A stretch of DNA of 64,000 nucleotides from Hydractinia symbiolongicarpus (Eukaryota > Cnidaria > Hydrozoa > Anthoathecata > Hydractiniidae), in NCBI RefSeq assembly GCF_029227915.1, contig NC_079883.1, forward strand, positions 29,142,001 to 29,206,000. Reading direction: 5' to 3'. Below are positions 24,901 to 39,128 of this stretch, in pieces; positions within the stretch are counted from its first letter, which is position 1; each line of letters begins with the position of its first letter. The notes beneath the pieces were generated by a model, which worked only from the letters and a program-made list of their open reading frames with translations, ran no database searches and was not told where the DNA came from. The translations under genes and the position numbers were made by a program.

Positions 24901-26660
24901 GAACTGGTTTTGGACTTTGACTTTATAAATGTGATAAATGCGCCAGTTTGACTACAAGAAGTAACATTCTTCTTAATTTGACTTGATTGCTGGAACTCAG
25001 CGATTGCACTGGGCACTGTGGTAGCGTTTTATTTAAAAGTTAAGTTAAATAAGTCATTTTTTACTGTGGGACCAATCCCAGCCGTTAGTTCGCGCTGAAG
25101 AAATAGAGACAGTTTTAAAAACTACATTACATTGACTTCTTGGCGGTATCAATCCGTTTGAGTTACAACGGTTGCGTCACATATTCATACCAACATGTAT
25201 TTAGTGATATTTTTGCGATATTACTAAGTTATATCGCTTTTAAAAGTGAAACGATTGACTGTGGAACTTAATTGAACTAACTTTGGACTGTGACCTTATG
25301 AATGTGATAAGTGAGCCAACTGGACCCAAGAAATAACATTCTTCTTAATTTGACATGATTGCCGGAACTCAGCGATTACACTGGGCGCTGTGGCAGCGCT
25401 TCATTTAAAAATTTAAATAAAAAAAGTTATTTTTCACTGTGGGACCAATCCTAGCCGTTATCACGCGCTGAAGAAATAGCGACAGTTTCAAAAACTACAT
25501 TTCATTGACTTTCTAACGGTATCAATTCGTTTGAGTTACAACGGTTGCGTCACATATTCGTCCCCACATGTATTTAGCGATAGTATTCGGATATTACTAG
25601 GTTGCTTTGCTTTTATCAGTGAAACGTTTGTCTGTGGGACTTAATTGAACTGATTTTGGACTTTGATCTTATAAATGTGATAAACGAGCCACTTTGACTA
25701 CAAGAAATAACATTCTTCTTAATTTGAGATGATTGCTGGAACTCAGCGATTGCACTGGGCGCTGTGGTAACCTTTTATTTAAAAACTAAGTTAAATAAGT
25801 CATTTTTTACTGTGGGACCAATCCCAGCCGTTAGTTCGCGCTGAAGAAATAGAGACAGTTTCAAAAACTACATTACATTGACTTCTTGGCGGTATCAATC
25901 CGTTTGAGTTACAACGGTTGCGTCACATATTCATACCAACATGTATTTAGTGATATTTTTCCGATATTACTAAGTTATGTCGCTTTTAACAGTAAAAGGA
26001 TTGACTCTGGGACTTAATTGAAGTAACTTTGGACTGTGATCTTATAAATGTGATAAGTGAGCCAACTGTACCCCAAGAAATATCATTTTTCTTAATTTGA
26101 CATGATTGCTGGAACTCAGCGATTACACTGGGCGCTGTGGTAGCACTTCATTTAAAAATATAAATGAAAAAGTCATTTTTTACTGTGGGACCAATCCTAG
26201 CCGCTATCGCGCGCTGAAGTAATAGCGGCAGTTTCATAAACTGCATTTCATTGACTTTCTAACGGTATCAATCCGTTTGAGTTACAACTGTTGCGGCACA
26301 TATTCGTCCCCACATGTATTTAGCGATAGTATTCGGATATTACTAGGTTGCATCGCTTTTAGCAGTGAAACGTTAGACTGTGGGACTTAATTGAACTGGT
26401 TTTGGACTTTGACTTTGTAAATGTGATAAATGCGCCAGTTTGACTACAAGAAGTAACATTCTTCTTAATTTGACTTGATTGCTGGAACTCAGCGATTGCA
26501 CTGGGCACTGTGGTAGCGTTTTATTTAAAAGTTAAGTTAAATAAGTCATTTTTTACTGTGGGACCAATCCCAGCCGTTAGTTCGCGCTGAAGAAATAGAG
26601 ACAGTTTTAAAAACTACATTACATTGACTTCTTGGCGGTATCAATCCATTTGAGTTACAA
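22000..26660 (+). repeat. Interleaved 2-, 3- and 4-monomer HORs
   Basis: GCTGTGGCAGCGCTTC occurs near 22,031, 22,777, 24,263 and 25,386: steps of 746, about 1,486 and about 1,123 bp, or two, four and three monomers. The variant AGTAATAGCGGCAG occurs near 23,607, 24,726 and 26,218, with steps of three and four monomers. The same monomer subtypes are reused in a different order, which is typical of repeated out-of-register exchange. Near-identity between copies suggests recent events. Confidence 0.83.
23617..23633 (+). other. GCAGTTT-CAT-AAACTGC palindrome, first of three
   Basis: A 7-bp perfect inverted repeat around CAT. The common version in other monomers is AGTTT-CAA-AAACT (5 bp) or CAGTTT-CAA-AAACTG (6 bp). 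Two further copies lie at 24,736-24,752 and 26,228-26,244, in the same monomer subtype. The changes on the two sides are compensating relative to the common CAGTTTCAAAAACTAC text. Confidence 0.85.
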
Positions 26661-29429
26661 CGGTTGCGGCACATATTCGTACCAACATGTATTTACTAAT
26701 TTTCTTCCGATATGACTAAGTTGCATCGCTTTTAACAGTGAGACGATTGACTGTGGAAATTAATTGAACTAACTTTGGACTGTGACCTTATGAATGTGAT
26801 AAGTGAGCCAACTGGACCCAAGAAATAACATTCTTCTTAATTTGACATGATTGCCGGAACTCAGCGATTGCACTGGGCGCTGTGGTAGCGCTTCATTTAA
26901 AAATTTAAATAAAAAAGTTATTTTTCACTGTGGGACCAATCCTAGCCGTTATCACGCGCTGAAGAAATAGCGACAGTTTCAAACCTACATTTCATTGACT
27001 TTCTAATGGTATCAATCCGTTTCAGATACAACTGTTGCGTCACATATTCGTCCCCACATGTATTTTGCAATAGTATTCGGATATTACTAGGTTGCATCAC
27101 TTTTAACAGTGAAACGTTTGACTGTGGGACTTAATTGAACTGATTTTGGACTTTGACCATATAGATGTGATAAATGAGCCAGTTTGACTACAAGAAGTAA
27201 CATTCTTTTTAATTTGACATGATTGCTGGAACTCAGCGATTGCACTGGTCGTTGTGGTAGCGTTTTATTTAAAAACTAAGTTAAATAAGTCATTTTTTAC
27301 TGTGGGACCAATCCCAGCCGTTAGTTCGCACTGAAGAAGTAGAGACAGTTTCAAAAACTATATTTCATTGACTTTCTAACAGTGTCAATCCGTTTGAGTT
27401 ACAACGGTTGCGTCACATATTCGTACCAACATGTATTTAGTGATTTTCTTCCAATTTTACTAAGTTGTAGTGCTTTTAACAGTGAAACGATTGACTGTGG
27501 GAATTAATTGAACGGACTCTGGACTATGTCCTTATAAATGTGATAGATGAGCCAATTGGTCTCCAAGGAATAACTTTCTTCTAAATTTGACGTGATGGCT
27601 GGAATACAGCGATTACACTAGGCTCTGTAGTAGCGCTTTATTTAAAAACTAAGTTAAATCAGTCATTTTTTACTGTGGGACCAATCCTAGCCGTTAGTTC
27701 GCGCTGAAGAAATAGAGACAGTTTCCAAAACTACATTACAGTAACTTCTTGGCGGTATCAATCCGTTTGAGTTACAACGGTTGCGTCACATATTCATACC
27801 AACATGTATTTAGTGATATTCTTCCGATATTACTAAGTTATATCGCTTTTAACAGTGAAACGATTGACTCTGGGACTTAATTGAAGTAACTTTGGACTGT
27901 GATGTTATAAATGTTATAAGTGAGCCAAATGGACTCCAAGAAATAACATTCTCCTTAAATTGACATGATTGCTGGATTTCAGCAATTACAATAGGCTCTG
28001 TGGTAGCGCTTTATTTAAAAATTTAGATAAATAAGTCTTTTTTTACTATGGCACCAATCCTGGCCGTTAGCACGCACTGAAGAAATAGAGACATTCTCAA
28101 AAACTACATCTCATTGACTTCTTGGTGGTATCAATCCGTTTGAGTTACAAATGTTGCGTCACATATCCGTAACAACATGTATTCAGTGATACCTTTCCGA
28201 TATTACTTAGTTATATCACTTTTAAAAGTGAAGCGATTGACTGTGGAACTTAAATGAACTAACTTTGGACTGTGACCTAATGAATGTGATAAGTGAGCCA
28301 ACTGGACCCAAGAAATAACATTCTTCTTAATTTGACATGATTGCCGGAACTCAGCGATTACACTGGGCGCTGTGGTAGCGCTTCATTTAAAAATTTAAAT
28401 AAAAAAGTTATTTTTTACTGTGGGACCAATCCTAGCCGTATCACGCGCTGAAGAAATAGCGACAGTTTTAAAAACTACATTTCATTGACTTTCTAACGGT
28501 ATCAATCCGTTTGAGTAACAACGGTTGCGTCACATATTCGTCCCCAGATGTATTTAGCGATAGTATTCGGATATTACTAGGTTGCATCGCTTTTATCAGT
28601 GAAACGTTTGACTGTGGGACTTAATTGAACTGATTTTGGACTTTGACCTTATAAATGTAATAAATGAGCCAGTTTGACTACAAGAAATAACATTCTTTTT
28701 AATTTGACATGATTGCTGGAACTCAGCAATTGCACTGGTCGTTGTGGTAGCGTTTTATTTAAAAACTAAGTTAAATAAGTCAATTTTTACTGTGGGACCA
28801 ATCCCAGCCGTTAGTTCGCGCTGAAGAAATAGAGACAGTTTTAAAAACTACATTACATTGACATCTTGGCAGTATCAATCCGTTTGAGTTACAGCGGTTG
28901 CGTCACATAATCATACCAACATGTATTTAGTGATATTTTTCCGATATTACTAAGTTATATCGCTTTTAAAAGTGAAACGATTGACTGTGGAACTTAATTG
29001 AAATAACTTTGGACTGTGACCTTATGAATGTGATAAGTGAGGCAACTGCACCCAAGAAATAACATTCTTCTTAATTTGACATGATTGCCGGAACTCAGCG
29101 ATTACACTTGGCGCTGTGGTAGCGCTTCATTTAAAAATTTAAATAAAAAAGTTATTTTTCACTGTGGGACCGATCCTAGCCGTTATCACGCGCTGAAGAA
29201 ATAGCGACAGTTTCAAAAACTACATTTCATTGACTTTCTAACGGTATCAATCCGTTTAAGTTACAACGGTTGCGTCACATTTTCGTCCCCACATGTATTT
29301 AGCGATAGTATTCGGATATTACTAGGTTGCATCGCTTTTATCAGTGAAACGTTTGACTGTGGAACTTAATTGAACAAACTTTGGACTGTGTCCTTATGAA
29401 TGTGATAAGTGAGCCAACTGGACCCAAGA
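26661..29429 (+). repeat. Mixed satellite monomers
   Basis: About seven to eight monomers of A, B and intermediate subtypes. Local variants include TTCCAATTTTACTAAG with GACTATGTCCTTATAAATG near 27,450-27,540, a subtype that becomes common after 41 kb. A one-base loss in the CCGTTATC box occurs near 28,437 (GCCGTATCACG). I saw no long near-identical copy of this order and no non-satellite DNA. Confidence 0.75.
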
Positions 29430-32400
29430 AATAACATTCTTCTTAATTTGACATGATTGCCGGAACTCAGCGATTACACTGGGCGCTATGGTAGCGCTTC
29501 AATTAAAAATTTAAATAAAAAAGTTATTTTTCACTGTGGGACCAATCCTAGCCGTTATCACGCGCTGAAGAAATAGCGACAGTTTCAAAAACTACATTTC
29601 ATTGACTTTCTAACGGTATCAATCCATTTTGAGTTACAACGGTTGCGTAACATATTCGTCCCCACATGTATTTAGCGATAGTATTCGGATATTACTAGGT
29701 TGCATCGCTTTTATCAGTGAAACGTTTGACTGTGGGACTTAATTCAACTGATTTTGGACTTTGACCTTATAAATGTGATAAATGAGCCATTTTGACTACA
29801 AGAAATAACATTCTTCTTAATTTGACATGATTGCTGGAACTCAGCCATTGCACTGGGCGCTGTGGAAGCCTTTTATTTAAAAACTAAGTTAAATAAGTCA
29901 TTTTTTACTGTGGGACCAATCCCAGCCGTTAATTCGCGCTGAAGAAATAGAGACAGTTTCAAAAACTACATTACATTGACTTCTTGGCGGTGTCAATCCG
30001 TTTGAGTTACAACGGTTGCGTCACATTTTCATACCAACATGTATTTAGTGATATGTTTCCGATATTACTAAGTTATATCGCTTTTAACAGTGAAACGATT
30101 GACTGTGGAACTTAATTGAACTGATTTTGGACTTTGAACTTATAAATGTGATAAATGAGCCACTTTGACTACAAGAAATAACATTCTTCTTAATTTGACA
30201 TGATTGCTGGAACTCAGCGATTGCACTGGGCGCTGTGGAAGCCTTTTATTTAAAAACTAAGTTAAATAAGTCATTTTTTACTGTGGAAACAATCCCAGCC
30301 GTTACTTCGCGCTGAAGAAATAGAGACAGTTTCAAAAACTGCATTACATTGATTTCTTGGCGGTATCAATCCGTTTGAGTTACAACGGTTGCGTCACATA
30401 TTCATACCAACATGTATTTAGTGATATTTTTCCGATATTACTAAGTTATATTTCTTTTAACAGTGAAACGATTGACTCTGTGACTTAATTGAAGTAACTT
30501 TGGACTTTGACCTTATAAATGTGATAAATGAGCCACTTTGACTACAAGAAATAACATTCTTCTTAATTTGACATGATTGCTGGAATTCAGCGAGTACACT
30601 AGGCTCTGTGGTCGTGCTTTATTTAAAAAGTTAGATAGATAAGCCTCTTTTTACTGTGGGACTAATCCTGGCCGTTAGCACGCGCTGAAGAAACAGAGAG
30701 ATTCTCAAAAACTACATTTCATCGACTTCTTGGCGGTATCAATCCGTTTGAGTTACAACGTTGCATCACATATTCGTACCAACATGTATTTAGCGATAGT
30801 ATTCGGATGTTACTAGGTTATATCGCTTTGAACAGTGAAACGATTGACTGTGGGACTTAATTGAACTGATTTTGGACTTTGACCTTATAAATGTGATAAA
30901 TGAGCCACTTTGACTACAGGAAATAACATTCTTCTTAATATGACATGATTGCTGGAACTCAGCGATTGCACTGGGCGCTATGGTAGCGCTTCAATTAAAA
31001 ATTTAAATAAAAAAGTTATTTTTCACTGTGGGACCAATCCTAGCCGTTATCACGCGCTGAAGAAATAGAGACAGTTTCAAAAACTGCATTACATTGACTT
31101 CTTGGCGGTATCAATCCGTTTGAGTTACAACGGTTGCGTCACATATTCGTCCCCACATGTATTTAGCGATAGTATTCGGATATTACTAGGTTGCATCGCT
31201 TTTATCAGTGAAACGTTTGACTGTGGGACTTAATTCAACTGATTTTGGACTTTGACCTTATAAATGTGATAAATGAGCCATTTTGACTACAAGAAATAAC
31301 ATTCTTCTTAATTTGACATGATTGCTGGAACTCAGCCATTGCACTGGGCGCTGTGGAAGCCTTTTATTTAAAAACTAAGTTAAATAAGTCATTTTTTACT
31401 GTGGGACCAATCCCAGCCGTTAATTCGCGCTGAAGAAATAGAGACAGTTTCAAAAACTACATTACATTGACTTCTTGGCGGTGTCAATCCGTTTGAGTTA
31501 CAACGGTTGCGTCACATATTCATACCAACATGTATTTAGTGATATGTTTCCGATATTACTAAGTTATATCGCTTTTAACAGTGAAACGATTGACTGTGGA
31601 ACTTAATTGAACTGATTTTGGACTTTGACCTTATAAATGTGATAAATGAGCCACTTTGACTACAAGAAATAACATTCTTCTTAATTTGACATGATTGCTG
31701 GAACTCAGCGATTGCACTGGGCGCTGTGGAAGCCTTTTATTTAAAAACTAAGTTAAATAAGTCATTTTTTACTGTGGAAACAATCCCAGCCGTTAGTTCG
31801 CGCTGAAGAAATAGAGACAGTTTCAAAAACTGCATTACATTGACTTCTTGGCGGTATCAATCCGTTTGAGTTACAACGGTTGCGTCACATATTCATACCA
31901 ACATGTATTTAGTGATATTTTTCCGATATTACTAAGTTATATTGCTTTTAACAGTGAAACGATTGACTCTGTGACTTAATTGAAGTAACTTTGGACTTTG
32001 ACCTTATAAATGTGATAAATGAGCCACTTTGACTACAAGAAATAACATTCTTCTTAATTTGACATGATTGCTGGAATTCAGCGAGTACACTAGGCTCTGT
32101 GGTCGTGCTTTATTTAAAAAGTTAGATAGATAAGCCTCTTTTTACTGTGGGACTAATCCTGGCCGTTAGCACGCGCTGAAGAAACAGAGAGATTCTCAAA
32201 AACTACATTTCATCGACTTCTTGGCGGTATCAATCCGTTTGAGTTACAACGTTGCATCACATATTCGTACCAACATGTATTTAGCGATAGTATTCGGATG
32301 TTACTAGGTTATATCGCTTTGAACAGTGAAACGATTGACTGTGGGACTTAATTGAACTGATTTTGGACTTTGACCTTATAAATGTGATAAATGAGCCACT

Positions 32401-35380
32401 TTGACTACAGGAAATAACATTCTTCTTAATTTGACATGATTGCTGGAACTCAGCGATTGCACTGGGCGCTGTGGAAGCCTTTTATTTAAAAACTAAGTTA
32501 AATAAGTCATTTTTTACTGTGGAAACAATCCCAGCCGTTAGTTTGCGCTGAAGAAATAGAGACAGTTTCAAAAACTGCATTACATTGACTTTTTGGCGGT
32601 GTCAATCCGTTTGAGTTACAACGGTTGCGTCACATATTCATACCAACATGTATTTAGTGATATGTTTCCGATATTACTAAGTTATATCGCTTTTAACAGT
32701 GAAATGATTGACTGTGGAACTTAATTGAACTGATTTTGGACTTTGACCTTATAAATGTGATAAATGAGCCACTTTGACTACAAGAAATAACATTCTTCTT
32801 AATTTGACATGATTGCTGGAACTCAGCGATTGCACTGGGCGCTGTGGAAGCCTTTTATTTAAAAACTAAGTTAAATAAGTCATTTTTTACTGTGGAAACA
32901 ATCCCAGCCGTTAGTTCGCGCTGAAGAAATAGAGACAGTTTCAAAAACTGCATTACATTGACTTCTTGGCGGTATCAATCCGTTTGAGTTACAACGGTTG
33001 CGTCACATATTCATACCAACATGTATTTAGTGATATTTTTCCGATATTACTAAGTTATATTGCTTTTAACAGTGAAACGATTGACTCTGTGACTTAATTG
33101 AAGTAACTTTGGACTTTGACCTTATAAATGTGATAAATGAGCCACTTTGACTACAAGAAATAACATTCTTCTTAATTTGACATGATTGCTGGAATTCAGC
33201 GAGTACACTAGGCTCTGTGGTCGTGCTTTATTTAAAAAGTTAGATAGATAAGCCTCTTTTTACTGTGGGACTAATCCTGGCCGTTAGCACGCGCTGAAGA
33301 AACAGAGAGATTCTCAAAAACTACATTTCATCGACTTCTTGGCGGTATCAATCCGTTTGAGTTACAACGTTGCATCACATATTCGTACCAACATGTATTT
33401 AGCGATAGTATTCGGATGTTACTAGGTTATATCGCTTTGAACAGTGAAACGATTGACTGTGGGACTTAATTGAACTGATTTTGGACTTTGACCTTATAAA
33501 TGTGATAAATGAGCCACTTTGACTACAGGAAATAACATTCTTCTTAATTTGACATGATTGCTGGAACTCAGCGATTGCACTGGGCGCTGTGGAAGCCTTT
33601 TATTTAAAAACTAAGTTAAATAAGTCATTTTTTACTGTGGAAACAATCCCAGCCGTTAGTTTGCGCTGAAGAAATAGAGACAGTTTCAAAAACTGCATTA
33701 CATTGACTTTTTGGCGGTGTCAATCCGTTTGAGTTACAACGGTTGCGTCACATATTCATACCAACATGTATTTAGTGATATGTTTCCGATATTACTAAGT
33801 TATATCGCTTTTAACAGTGAAACGATTGACTGTGGAACTTAATTGAACTGATTTTGGACTTTGACCTTATAAATGTGATAAATGAGCCACTTTGACTACA
33901 AGAAATAACATTCTTCTTAATTTGACATGATTGCTGGAACTCAGCGATTGCACTGGGCGCTGTGGAAGCCTTTTATTTAAAAACTAAGTTAAATAAGTCA
34001 TTTTTTACTGTGGAAACAATCCCAGCCGTTAGTTCGCGCTGAAGAAATAGAGACAGTTTCAAAAACTGCATTACATTGACTTCTTGGCGGTATCAATCCG
34101 TTTGAGTTACAACGGTTGCGTCACATATTCATACCAACATGTATTTAGTGATATTTTTCCGATATTACTAAGTTATATTGCTTTTAACAGTGAAACGATT
34201 GACTCTGTGACTTAATTGAAGTAACTTTGGACTTTGACCTTATAAATGTGATAAATGAGCCACTTTGACTACAAGAAATAACATTCTTCTTAATTTGACA
34301 TGATTGCTGGAATTCAGCGAGTACACTAGGCTCTGTGGTCGTGCTTTATTTAAAAAGTTAGATAGATAAGCCTCTTTTTACTGTGGGACTAATCCTGGCC
34401 GTTAGCACGCGCTGAAGAAACAGAGAGATTCTCAAAAACTACATTTCATCGACTTCTTGGCGGTATCAATCCGTTTGAGTTACAACGTTGCATCACATAT
34501 TCGTACCAACATGTATTTAGCGATAGTATTCGGATGTTACTAGGTTATATCGCTTTGAATAGTGAAACGATTGACTGTGGGACTTAATTGAACTGATTTT
34601 GGACTTTGACCTTATAAATGTGATAAATGAGCCACTTTGACTACAGGAAATAACATTCTTCTTAATTTGACATGATTGCTGGAAGTCAGCGATTGCACTG
34701 GGCGCTGTGGAAGCCTTTTATTTAAAAACTAAGTTAAATAAGTCATTTTTTACTGTGGAAACAATCCCAGCCGTTAGTTTGCGCTGAAGAAATAGAGACA
34801 GTTTCAAAAACTGCATTACATTGACTTCTTGGCGGTATCAATCCGTTTGAGTTACAACGGTTGCGTCACATATTCATACCAACATGTATTTAGTGATATT
34901 TTTCCGATATTACTAAATTATATCGCTTTTAACAGTGAAACGATTGACTCTGGGACTTAATTGAAGTAACTTTGGACTTTGACCTTATAAATGTGATAAA
35001 TGAGCCACTTTGACTACAAGAAATAACATTCTTCTTAATTTGACATGATTGCTTGAATTCAGCTAGTACACTAGTCTCTGTGGTCGTGCTTTATTTAAAA
35101 AGTTAGATAGATAAGCCTCTTTTTACTGTGGGACTAATCCTGGCCGTTAGCACGCGCTGAAGAAACAGAGAGATTCTCAAAAACTACATTTCATCGACTT
35201 CTTGGCGGTATCAATCCGTTTGAGTTACAACGTTGCATCACATATTCGTACCAACATGTATTTAGCGATAGTATTCGGATGTTACTAGGTTGCATCGCCT
35301 TTAACAGTGAAACGTTTGACTGTGGGACTTAATTGAACTGATTTTGGACTTTGACTTTATAAATGTGATATATGAAACAA
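29430..35380 (+). repeat. 4-3-3-2 HOR ladder
   Basis: A distinctive monomer (GTCGTGCTTTATTT, AGATAGATAAGCCTC, ACAGAGAGATTC) recurs at 30,611, 32,102, 33,220, 34,338 and 35,083. The steps are 1,491, 1,118, 1,118 and 745 bp: four, three, three and two monomers. The two 1,118-bp units are almost identical; I noticed AAATGATTGACTG against AAACGATTGACTG near 32,703/33,821. A 4-monomer shift also relates about 29,440-30,930 to 30,975-32,460. Confidence 0.88.
30950..31090 (+). repeat. Chimeric monomer junction (type B to type A to type B)
   Basis: The monomer starts with type-B text (GCTGGAACTCAGCGATTGC), switches to the rare type-A text GGGCGCTATGGTAGCGCTTCAATT that is otherwise seen at about 29,485, and near 31,070 returns to the B-like AGAGACAGTTTCAAAAACTGCATTACATTG. 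The A-like part also continues beyond (CGTCCCCACATG). A mosaic like this is expected from gene conversion or a crossover between subtypes. Confidence 0.65.
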
Positions 35381-36894
35381 TTTGACTACAAAAAATTGCA
35401 TTCTTCTTAATTTGACATGATTGCTGGAACTCAGCCATTGCACTGGGCGCTGTGGAAGCCTTTTATTTAAAAACTAAGTTAAATAAGTCATTTTTTACTG
35501 TGGGACCAATCCCAGCCGTTAGTTCGCGCTGAAGAAATAGAGACAGTTTCAAAAACTACATTACATTGACTTCTTGGCGGTGTCAATCCGTTTGAGTTAC
35601 AACGGTTGCGTCACATATTCATACCAACATGTATTTAGTGATATGTTTCCGATATTACTAAGTTATATCGCTTTTAACAGTGAAACGATTGACTGTGGGA
35701 CTTAATTGAACTGATTTTGGACTTTGACCTTATAAATGTGATAAATGAGCCACTTTGACTACAAGAAATAACATTCTCTTTAATTTGACATGATTGCTGG
35801 AACTCAGCGATTGCACTGGGCACTGTGGTAGCGTTTTATTTAAAAGTTAAGTTAAATAAGTCATTTTTTACTTTGGGACCAATCCCAGCCGTTAGTTCGC
35901 GCTGAAGAAATAGAGACGGTTTAAAAACTACATTTCATTGACTTTCTAACGGTGTTAATCCGTTTGAGTTACAACGGTTGCGTCACATTTTCGTACCAAC
36001 ATGTATTTACTGTTTTTTTTCCGATATGACTAAGTTGCATCGCTTTTAACAGTGAGACGATTGACTGTGGCACTTAATTGAACTGATTCTGGACTGTGAC
36101 CTTGTAAATGCGATAAATGAGCCAACTGGGCTCCAAGGAATAACATTCTTCTTAATTCGACATGATTGCTGAAATTCAGCGAGCACACTAGGCTCTGTGG
36201 TTGTGCTTTATTTAAAAAGTTAGATAAATAAGTCTCTTTTTACTGTGGGACTAATCCTGGCCGTTAGCACGCGCTGAAAAAACAGAGACATTCTCAAAAA
36301 CTACATTTCATCGACTTTTTGACTGTATCAATCTGTTTGAGTTACAACGTTGCATCACATATTCGTACCAACATGTGTTTCGCAATAGTATTCGGATATT
36401 ACTAGGTTGCATCGCTTTTAACAGTAAAACGTTTGACTGTGGGACTTAATTGAACTGATTTTGGACTTTGACCTTATAAATGTGATAAATGAGCCGGTTT
36501 GACTACAAGAAATAACATTCTTCTTAACTTGACATGATTGCGGGAACTCAGCGATTACACTGGGCGCTGTGGCAGCGCTTTATTAAAAATTTAAATAAAA
36601 AAGTCATTTTTTACTGTGGCACCAATCCTAGTCGTTATCGCCGCCTGAAGAAATAGCGACAGTTTCAAAAACTACATTTTTTTGACTTTCTAATGGTATC
36701 AATCCGCTTTAGTTACAACTGTTGCGTCACATATTCGTCCCCAAATGTATTTTGCAATAGTATTCGGATATTACTAGGTTACATCGCTTTTAACAGTGAA
36801 ACGTTTGACTGTGGGACTTAATTGAACTGATTTTGGATTTTGACAATATAGATGTGATAAATGAGCCAGTTTGACCACAAGAAGTAACATTCTT
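35381..36894 (+). repeat. Mixed satellite monomers before the trimer
   Basis: Four monomers of different subtypes, including the one with TTCGACATGATTGCTGAAATTCAGCGAGCACAC at about 36,155. That subtype is reused at about 37,643, 38,760 and 40,249. No other content. Confidence 0.75.
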
Positions 36895-39128
36895 CTTAAT
36901 TTGACATGATTGCTGGAACTCAGCAATTGCACTTGGCACTGTGGTAGCGTTTTATTTAAAAGTTAAGTTAAATAAGTCATTTTTTACTTTGGGAACAATC
37001 CAAGCCGCTAGTTCGCGCTGGAGAAATGGAGACGGTTTAAAAACAACATTTCATTGACTTTCTAACGGGGTTAATCCGTTTGAGTTACAACGGTTGCGTC
37101 ACATATTCGTACCAACATGTATTTAGTGATTTTCTTCCAATTTTACTAAGTTGTATTGCTTTTAATAGTGAAACGATTGACTGTGGGAAATAATTGAACT
37201 GATTTTGGACTTTGACCTTGTAAATGTGATAAATGAGCCAGTTTGACTACAAGAAGTAACATTCTTCTTAATTTGACTTGATTGCTGGAACTCAGCGATT
37301 GCACTGGGCACTGTGGTAGCGTTTTATTTTAAAGTTAAGTTAAATAAGTCATTTTTTACTTTGGGACCAATCCCAGCCGTTAGTTCGCGCTGAAGACATA
37401 GAGACGGTTTAAAAACTACATTTCATTGACTTTCTAACGGTGTTAATCCGTTTGAGTTACAACGGTTGCGTCACATTTTCGTACCAACATGTATTTACTG
37501 TTTTTCTTCCGATATGACTAAGTTGCATCGCTTTTAACAGTGAGACGATTGACTGTGGCACTTAATTGAACTGATTCTGGACTGTGACCTTGTAAATGCG
37601 ATAAATGAGCCAACTGGGCTCCAAGGAATAACATTCTTCTTAATTCGACATGATTGCTGAAATTCAGCGAGCACACTAGGCATTGTGGTTGTGCTTTATT
37701 TAAAAAGTTAGATAAATAAGTCTCTTTTTACTGTGGGACTAATCCTGGCCGTTAGCACGCGCTGAAGAAACAGAGACATTCTCAAAAACTACATTTCATC
37801 GACTTCTTGACTGTATCAATCTGTTTGAGTTACAACGTTGCATCACATATTCGTACCAACATGTGTTTCGCAATATTATTCGGATATTACTAGGTTGCAT
37901 CGCTTTTAACAGTAAAACGTTTGACTGTTGGACTTAATTGAACTGATTTTGGACTTTGACCTTAAAAATGTGATAAATGAGCCGGTTTGACTACAAGAAA
38001 TAACATTCTTCTTAATTTGACATGATTGCTGGAACTCAGCAATTGCACTAGGCACTGTGGTAGCGTTTTATTTAAAAGTTAAGTTAAATAAGTCATTTTT
38101 TACTTTGGGAACAATCCAAGCCGCTAGTTCGCGCTGGAGAAATGGAGACGGTTTAAAAACAACATTTCATTGACTTTCTAACGGGGTTAATCCGTTTGAG
38201 TTACAACGGTTGCGTCACATATTCGTACCAACATGTATTTAGTGATTTTCTTCCAATTTTACTAAGTTGTATTGCTTTTAATAGTGAAACGATTGACTGT
38301 GGGAAATAATTGAACTGATTTTGGACTTTGACCTTGTAAATGTGATAAATGAGCCAGTTTGACTACAAGAAGTAACATTCTTCTTAATTTGACTTGATTG
38401 CTGGAACTCAGCGATTGCACTGGGCACTGTGGTAGCGTTTTATTTTAAAGTTAAGTTAAATAAGTCATTTTTTACTTTGGGACCAATCCCAGCCGTTAGT
38501 TCGCGCTGAAGACATAGAGACGGTTTAAAAACTACATTTCATTGACTTTCTAACGGTGTTAATCCGTTTGAGTTACAACGGTTGCGTCACATTTTCGTAC
38601 CAACATGTATTTACTGTTTTTCTTCCGATATGACTAAGTTGCATCGCTTTTAACAGTGAGACGATTGACTGTGGCACTTAATTGAACTGATTCTGGACTG
38701 TGACCTTGTAAATGCGATAAATGAGCCAACTGGGCTCCAAGGAATAACATTCTTCTTAATTCGACATGATTGCTGAAATTCAGCGAGCACACTAGGCATT
38801 GTGGTTGTGCTTTATTTAAAAAGTTAGATAAATAAGTCTCTTTTTACTGTGGGACTAATCCTGGCCGTTAGCACGCGCTGAAGAAACAGAGACATTCTCA
38901 AAAACTACATTTCATCGACTTCTTGACTGTATCAATCTGTTTGAGTTACAACGTTGCATCACATATTCGTACCAACATGTGTTTCGCAATATTATTCGGA
39001 TATTACTAGGTTGCATCGCTTTTAACAGTAAAACGTTTGACTGTTGGACTTAATTGAACTGATTTTGGACTTTGACCTTAAAAATGTGATAAATGAGCCG
39101 GTTTGACTACAAGAAATAACATTCTTCT
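36895..39128 (+). repeat. Tandem trimer, two near-identical 1,117-bp copies
   Basis: About 36,895-38,011 and 38,012-39,128 are direct copies: GAGAAATGGAGACGG at 37,021 and 38,137, TCGACATGATTGCTGAAATT at about 37,643 and 38,760. I noticed few differences (CACTTGGCACTG against CACTAGGCACTG at the start). At 39,121 the match ends with TTAACTTGACATG. A further copy of the first monomer lies eight monomers on, at about 41,000-41,270. Confidence 0.87.
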
